Source: AC-51 sp963749895 (GTDB lineage Bacteria > Actinomycetota > UBA4738 > HRBIN12). Taken from it: 64,000 nucleotides of DNA. The notes below the pieces were generated by a model that searched no databases, was not told the DNA's origin, and saw only the letters and a program-made list of their open reading frames with translations. Positions 60,583-64,000 of this stretch are shown in pieces (the stretch's first letter is position 1; every line of letters starts with the position of its first letter). The stretch is taken from positions 930,001 through 994,000 of the forward strand of contig CAVVOG010000001.1 of NCBI GenBank assembly GCA_963749895.1, in the 5' to 3' direction. Made by a program: the position numbers and the translations under genes.

Positions 60583-61409
60583 CGCGCCCGATCGTGTTCT
60601 GCACCGACTACGGCCTCCACGACGAGTTCGTCGGTATCTGCCACGGCGTGATCGCCTCGATCGCCCCGAGCGCGCGGGTGATCGACCTCACCCATGCCGT
60701 CCCGCGGCAAGACGTCTTCCGCGGTGCCGTGGTCCTTTCCCGGGCGGTGCCGTACTGCCCACCCGACGCCGTCTACTGCGGGGTGGTCGACCCGGGGGTG
60801 GGGTCCGAGCGACGAGCCCTGGCGGTGCGGACGGCGGCTGGTCCACTGCTGGTCGGACCCGACAACGGACTGCTGTCGCCCGCGTGGGCCGTGCTCGGAG
60901 GCGTCGAGGCCGTGCACGAGGTGACCTCGGATGAGGTGATCCGACGACCGATGTCGCGGACCTTCCATGGGCGTGACGTGTTCGCTCCCGCCGCTGCGCA
61001 CCTGGCCGCCGGGCTGCCCGTGGAGCGGGTGGGCCCGCCGATCGACCCGACCGGGCTCCGATCGATCGAGCTCCCCGGCCCGATGGTGGCGCCCGGGGCG
61101 GTCGGTGCCAGGGTCACGGGGATCGACGGCTTCGGCAACGTCCAGCTGAACGTCACCCTCGAGCACCTCGCGGCCGCGGGCGTCGGCAGCCGGCTCGCGA
61201 TCGGCACCGCGCGCCTCCCGCTGGTCGGGATCTTCGCCGACCTCCCGGACCACGGCTTGGGGGCGATCGTGGACTCGCAGGGCTTCCTGGCCCTCGTGGT
61301 GAACCGGGGGAACGCCGCCGAGGCCCTGCGGCTGACGGAGGGTGCCGCGGTCGTGATCGAATCGGGCGACGATCCCACGCCGCAGCGCGGGCACCTGTAT
61401 CCCGTCTAG
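60579..61409 (+). CDS. SAM hydrolase (S-adenosyl-L-methionine hydroxide adenosyltransferase)
   Basis: 276 residues of the DUF62/SAM-hydroxide adenosyltransferase family: VFCTDYGLHDEFVGICHGVI at the start, RVIDLTHAVPRQDVFRGAVV, CGVVDPGVGSERRALAV, LVGPDNGLLSPA and TFHGRDVFAPAAAHLA, then VTGIDGFGNVQLNVT. The family splits SAM into adenosine and methionine using water; some members halogenate instead. The chain between DPGVG and LVGPDN lacks the loop of fluorinases. Confidence 0.88.
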   Translation: MTRPIVFCTDYGLHDEFVGICHGVIASIAPSARVIDLTHAVPRQDVFRGAVVLSRAVPYCPPDAVYCGVVDPGVGSERRALAVRTAAGPLLVGPDNGLLSPAWAVLGGVEAVHEVTSDEVIRRPMSRTFHGRDVFAPAAAHLAAGLPVERVGPPIDPTGLRSIELPGPMVAPGAVGARVTGIDGFGNVQLNVTLEHLAAAGVGSRLAIGTARLPLVGIFADLPDHGLGAIVDSQGFLALVVNRGNAAEALRLTEGAAVVIESGDDPTPQRGHLYPV

Positions 61410-61416
61410 GGACGGG

Positions 61417-61566
61417 TCACGGGCTCGCCGACGCCGAGGGGAGCTCCGTGCCGCTGGCGGGTCCGGGGTACGGCGTCGGCGGGGGGTCCTGGCTCAGCTG
61501 CACGACGGCCACCACCACGAGCAGGGCGAACAGGAGGATCAGCGTGATGGCGGTGCCGCGTCGCAC
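61417..61566 (-). CDS. 49-residue single-TM protein
   Basis: From the GTG at 61566 the frame gives VRRGTAITLILLFALLVVVA, one strong TM helix, then a Pro-rich outer tail (PPPTPYPGPASGTELPSASA). It overlaps the end of the upstream isomerase gene by 28 bp in the same direction and ends just before the converging SAM hydrolase stop. Arginine-rich start and long hydrophobic core make a real small membrane protein plausible; function unknown. Confidence 0.55.
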   Translation of the reverse strand: MRRGTAITLILLFALLVVVAVVQLSQDPPPTPYPGPASGTELPSASASP

Positions 61567-62357
61567 GGCCCCGAGGCTAGCAGCCGGTCCTCCGCGTACC
61601 CGCGCATCTCGACCAGGACCTCGCGCAGCCGGTCGGGCTCCGTCAGGTATCGACGCAGGTCGACCTCGAGCGAGACGGCGTTCGCGTAGCCGCTCGCGAC
61701 CAGCTCGCTCAGGAAGTCGTCGATCGGCAGCACCCCTTCACCGGGGGGCAGGTGCGAGTCCCACCCCCTGCCGGCGTTGTCCGAGAGGTGGACGTGGCTC
61801 AGGCGCTCCCCGAAACGCTGGCGAACGCCGATCAGGTCGTGCTTGGCCACGGCGGCGTGGCTCGTGTCGAGCACGAGGTGGGGGAGCCCCTCGAGATCCT
61901 CGAGATCGTGGTTCGAGTGGAAGGTGACCGGTCGCGAGCCCACGTGGACCGGGAACATGTTCTCGATCGCCACCGTCACCCCGGTCCGCTCCTCGAGCAC
62001 CGGGAGCTCCTCCTCGAGCCACCGGCGGTAGCCGCGTTGCCATCGATAGGGGGGGTGCATCACGACGAGCGGGATCTCGGCTCGTTCCGCGACGCGGATC
62101 GCCGTGTCGATCTTGCCGACCGGGTCGGTGCCCCATACCCGGCGCGTGATCAACAGGGCCGGGGCATGCAGCGCCCCGATCGTGAGCCCGTACTCGGCCG
62201 CGAGCATCCGCATCCGATCGGGGTCCTGGCTCTGCGGGTCCCGCGTGACCATGACCTCGACGCCCGTGTAGCCGCACTCCGCGATCAGTCGGAAGGTGTC
62301 GGCCAACGGCCGGGCGAAGAACGCCGCCGACGAGAACAAGAGCTGAGGCCCGGCCAC
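61539..62357 (-). CDS. Sugar phosphate isomerase/epimerase (AP endonuclease 2 fold)
   Basis: 272 residues from the GTG at 62357. TAGCCT lies 6 nt before it, whereas the in-frame GTG at 62363 would abut the hexamer. TIM-barrel motifs: ECGYTGVEVMVT, GALHAPALLI, LVVMHPPYRWQRGYRRWLEE, VAIENMFPVH, LVLDTSHAAVAKHD and SHVHLSDNAG provide the Glu, His and Asp metal ligands. Substrate unknown; inositol or sugar metabolism is typical of the family. Confidence 0.8.
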   Translation of the reverse strand: MAGPQLLFSSAAFFARPLADTFRLIAECGYTGVEVMVTRDPQSQDPDRMRMLAAEYGLTIGALHAPALLITRRVWGTDPVGKIDTAIRVAERAEIPLVVMHPPYRWQRGYRRWLEEELPVLEERTGVTVAIENMFPVHVGSRPVTFHSNHDLEDLEGLPHLVLDTSHAAVAKHDLIGVRQRFGERLSHVHLSDNAGRGWDSHLPPGEGVLPIDDFLSELVASGYANAVSLEVDLRRYLTEPDRLREVLVEMRGYAEDRLLASGPCDAAPPSR

Positions 62358-62421
62358 GTCCACAGGCTATCGGGGCCGGCCGGCTATATCACGGCCGGCC
62401 GACCCCGTATCCTCTAGGCCC

Positions 62422-63165
62422 ATGTGGGTGCTGCCTTCGGTCGCGGCGGTCGTGGCGGGCGCCTTCTCCGGGCTCCTCGTCCGCCAGTACGTGACGCATC
62501 GGCGACCCTACCTGGGTGTGTGGGCGATCTCGCTCGCGATGTACGCGGTCGCGTCGCTCGCCGTCGCCGCGGGAGCGGCGGACGGCTGGAGCGAGCTGGA
62601 GTTCGAGATCTACTGGGCGCTTGGGGCGGTGCTGAACGTGCCGTTCCTCGCCGCGGGAGAGGTCCTCCTGCTCTTCCGACAGCGGTGGGTGTGCTGGGCG
62701 ACCGTCCTGACGCTGATCTTCGTGACCGCGCTGACGTTCTCGACACTGTCCCAGGCGGCCTTCGATCCCGAGGCGCTCGCCGAGACCCTCCCGTCGGGCA
62801 AGCACGTGTTCGGCGCCGGGACCCCGGCTCACCAGCTCCCGCAACTGATCTCGATCCCCTCGTACCTGCTGCTGCTCGCGGGGGCGCTCTGGTCCGCCTG
62901 GACGATGCGGGGACGCCGGGACCTCCGGGACCGGTTCGTGGGTACCCTGCTGATCGCCCTCGGCGCCACGATCACCGCGGTGGGGGGCTCGGCGTTCGCG
63001 GCGCTCGGCAAGCTGGCGCTGTTCTCGGTGACCCTGCTCGCCGGGATCGTGGCGATGTTCTGGGGGTTCCGAAGGGCCGGGCGTCAGGCCGCGTCCCACG
63101 CGGGCTCGCCGGGAGCCGACGGCGTGGACCCCACCGGCTCGACCGTCACCAGCAACCGGTCGTAG
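62422..63165 (+). CDS. Multi-pass membrane protein, unknown function
   Basis: 247 residues with about seven TM helices (for example VLPSVAAVVAGAFSGLLV, GVWAISLAMYAVASLAVAAG, ATVLTLIFVTALTF, SYLLLLAGALWSAWTM, LLIALGATITAVGGSAFAAL, LALFSVTLLAGIVAMFWGF). No family recognised. TATCCT lies 8 nt before the ATG. Its 3' 82 bp overlap the converging anti-sigma gene, so the last ~25 residues may be unimportant. Confidence 0.65.
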   Translation: MWVLPSVAAVVAGAFSGLLVRQYVTHRRPYLGVWAISLAMYAVASLAVAAGAADGWSELEFEIYWALGAVLNVPFLAAGEVLLLFRQRWVCWATVLTLIFVTALTFSTLSQAAFDPEALAETLPSGKHVFGAGTPAHQLPQLISIPSYLLLLAGALWSAWTMRGRRDLRDRFVGTLLIALGATITAVGGSAFAALGKLALFSVTLLAGIVAMFWGFRRAGRQAASHAGSPGADGVDPTGSTVTSNRS

Positions 63166-63785
63166 CGCGTCCGGTCGACGGTGACCTCGAGCATCATCTC
63201 CCCGGGCGGTGGGAGGAAGTCGCCCAGATAGGCGGCATCGTCGACGGAGAGCGCCCACAGCCGGTAGGTCATGCCCGGTGGCGGCAGCGGCACGTCCCGT
63301 CCGTAGACGTAGACCTGCTCCAGGCCCGAGGCGTCCACCTCCGTCATCGGCCCCATCTGGGTCGTCTGGGCGTCCGGCCTGCCGGCCGCGTCGAGTGCCT
63401 GCTGGATGTCGTTGGAGGCCGCGAGGGTGGTGACGTCGGTGCCGCCGTCGCGGGTGAGGGCGACGCCCCCGAGACCGATGACGAGGACCAGGCCGGCGGC
63501 GACCGCGGCCAGGCGGCCCGCGCCCCATCGGGTCCCGGAGCCCTGGTCGTGGGTCCGCAGCTCCCGGTGCATCCGAGGCAGGAGCGTCTCGGGGGGAGCG
63601 ACGGGCTGCGCATCGAGCGCGAGGTCGGCCGCGACCCCGTCGAAGGCCGCGAGCGAGGCCTGGCATCGGGCGCACCCGGGGACGTGTCCCTCGAGCAGGC
63701 GGTCGGCTTCCTCGGCGTCGGATCCGGACAGCGCGCCGAGCGCGTAACCGGCGAGCAGTTCCTCGATCGAGTCGTGATCGGTCAC
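63084..63785 (-). CDS. Anti-sigma factor (RskA-like, zinc-binding)
   Basis: 233 residues. N-terminal anti-sigma domain with His34-x3-Cys38-x2-Cys41 (HVPGCARCQ), a single TM helix at about 92-110 (AAVAAGLVLVIGLGGVAL), then an RskA-type outer domain (QVYVYGRDVPLPPPGMTYRL). It should hold the ECF sigma factor encoded immediately upstream until a signal causes proteolysis. Start overlaps the sigma stop (GTGA). Confidence 0.87.
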   Translation of the reverse strand: MTDHDSIEELLAGYALGALSGSDAEEADRLLEGHVPGCARCQASLAAFDGVAADLALDAQPVAPPETLLPRMHRELRTHDQGSGTRWGAGRLAAVAAGLVLVIGLGGVALTRDGGTDVTTLAASNDIQQALDAAGRPDAQTTQMGPMTEVDASGLEQVYVYGRDVPLPPPGMTYRLWALSVDDAAYLGDFLPPPGEMMLEVTVDRTRYDRLLVTVEPVGSTPSAPGEPAWDAA

Positions 63786-64000
63786 TCGGTCTCCTCCAGC
63801 GCCTTCCTGAGCTTGCGCATCGCGGCCAACGTCCTCGTCTTCACGGTCCCGAGCGGGATACCGAGCTCCTCGGCGATCTGCACCTGCGTCATCCCGCCGA
63901 AGTAGGCCATCTCGAGCACCTGTCGCTGCTCAGCGGAGAGACCCGACAGAGACTCCCGGACCTCGCGTCGGCGGACGTCGAGGTACGCGTCCTCGGTCAC
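63782..64000 (-). CDS. ECF sigma factor (SigK-like), C-terminal part, cut by window end
   Basis: 72 residues are visible; the frame stays open to base 64000, so the 5' end lies beyond. Region 4 is complete: ESLSGLSAEQRQVLEMAYFG, GMTQVQIAEELGIPLGTVKT, RTLAAMRKLRKAL. The partner is the anti-sigma gene that overlaps its stop. Pairing and RskA-type partner suggest the SigK/SigL group. Confidence 0.87.
   Translation of the reverse strand: MTEDAYLDVRRREVRESLSGLSAEQRQVLEMAYFGGMTQVQIAEELGIPLGTVKTRTLAAMRKLRKALEETE

Noticed and set aside
1..64000. CRISPR array, insertion sequence or integrase genes
   Set aside because: No regularly spaced direct repeats, transposase motifs or terminal inverted repeats were found by eye. 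The only long direct repeat is the Rhs core.

Overview
This 64 kb window is high-GC bacterial DNA with dense, short-spaced genes and many ATGA/GTGA start-stop overlaps. It looks like a chromosome segment of an actinobacterium (Actinomycetota), probably from an uncultured or deep-branching lineage rather than a standard Streptomyces or Mycobacterium. Pointers are a MshA-like glycosyltransferase, a GlnR-like OmpR regulator, a RsiG-like protein, the actinobacterial small ribosomal protein bS22 next to an excisionase-type HTH gene, GlnE with an adenylylatable GSI-beta glutamine synthetase, and many start codons lying 6-9 nt behind a TANNNT hexamer (leaderless transcription). Families were recognised by eye from motifs; no database search was run.

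Layout. 1-6739: a plus-strand cluster of small hypotheticals ending in two overlapping large genes, a two-TM/TrkA-N/RyR protein and a RelA/SpoT-synthetase/TPR/SLOG-like/RyR fusion. These look like a nucleotide-signal module. 6938-9987: an accessory island of unrecognised small genes, some phage-like. 10271-13556: ECF sigma factor with a membrane partner, a beta-lactamase-fold hydrolase and a beta-carbonic-anhydrase-like protein. 13621-14886: three minus-strand tRNAs (Asp, Glu, Lys). 14963-24361: SIMPL protein, NadE, hemerythrin-like protein, cupredoxin, a giant double-cyclase/AAA/TPR protein and a multiply frameshifted surface-protein gene. 24491-32319: nitrogen assimilation (two glutamine synthetases flanking GlnE). 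32451-34960: an Rhs remnant with an orphan toxin tail, a putative membrane immunity gene and a second Rhs core fragment. 35261-42120: GlnR-like regulator, housekeeping genes, ATP sulfurylase, asparaginase and MshA. 42224-42774: no protein gene, but a promoter and a large, strongly folded candidate noncoding RNA. 42866-55960: TetR regulator, proline/P5C metabolism, aminotransferases, CoA-transferase, HDAC-fold amidohydrolase and pyruvate kinase. 56026-64000: ClpS/DUF2017, SDR, P-loop kinase-like protein, bS22, SAM hydrolase, and an anti-sigma/ECF pair cut by the window edge.

How genes work together. The GSI-beta enzyme, GlnE and a GlnR-like regulator form a nitrogen-control set, and both glnA promoters carry pentamers of GTTAC type at 11-bp spacing that resemble GlnR boxes. 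Proline dehydrogenase, ProC and P5C dehydrogenase form a proline cycle feeding glutamate. Aminotransferases plus a CoA-transferase may extend this to GABA or polyamine catabolism (inference). The strongest candidates for something undescribed are the RelA/SpoT-SLOG-RyR plus TrkA-RyR pair, the ~445-nt structured RNA, and the Rhs orphan toxin/immunity cassette.
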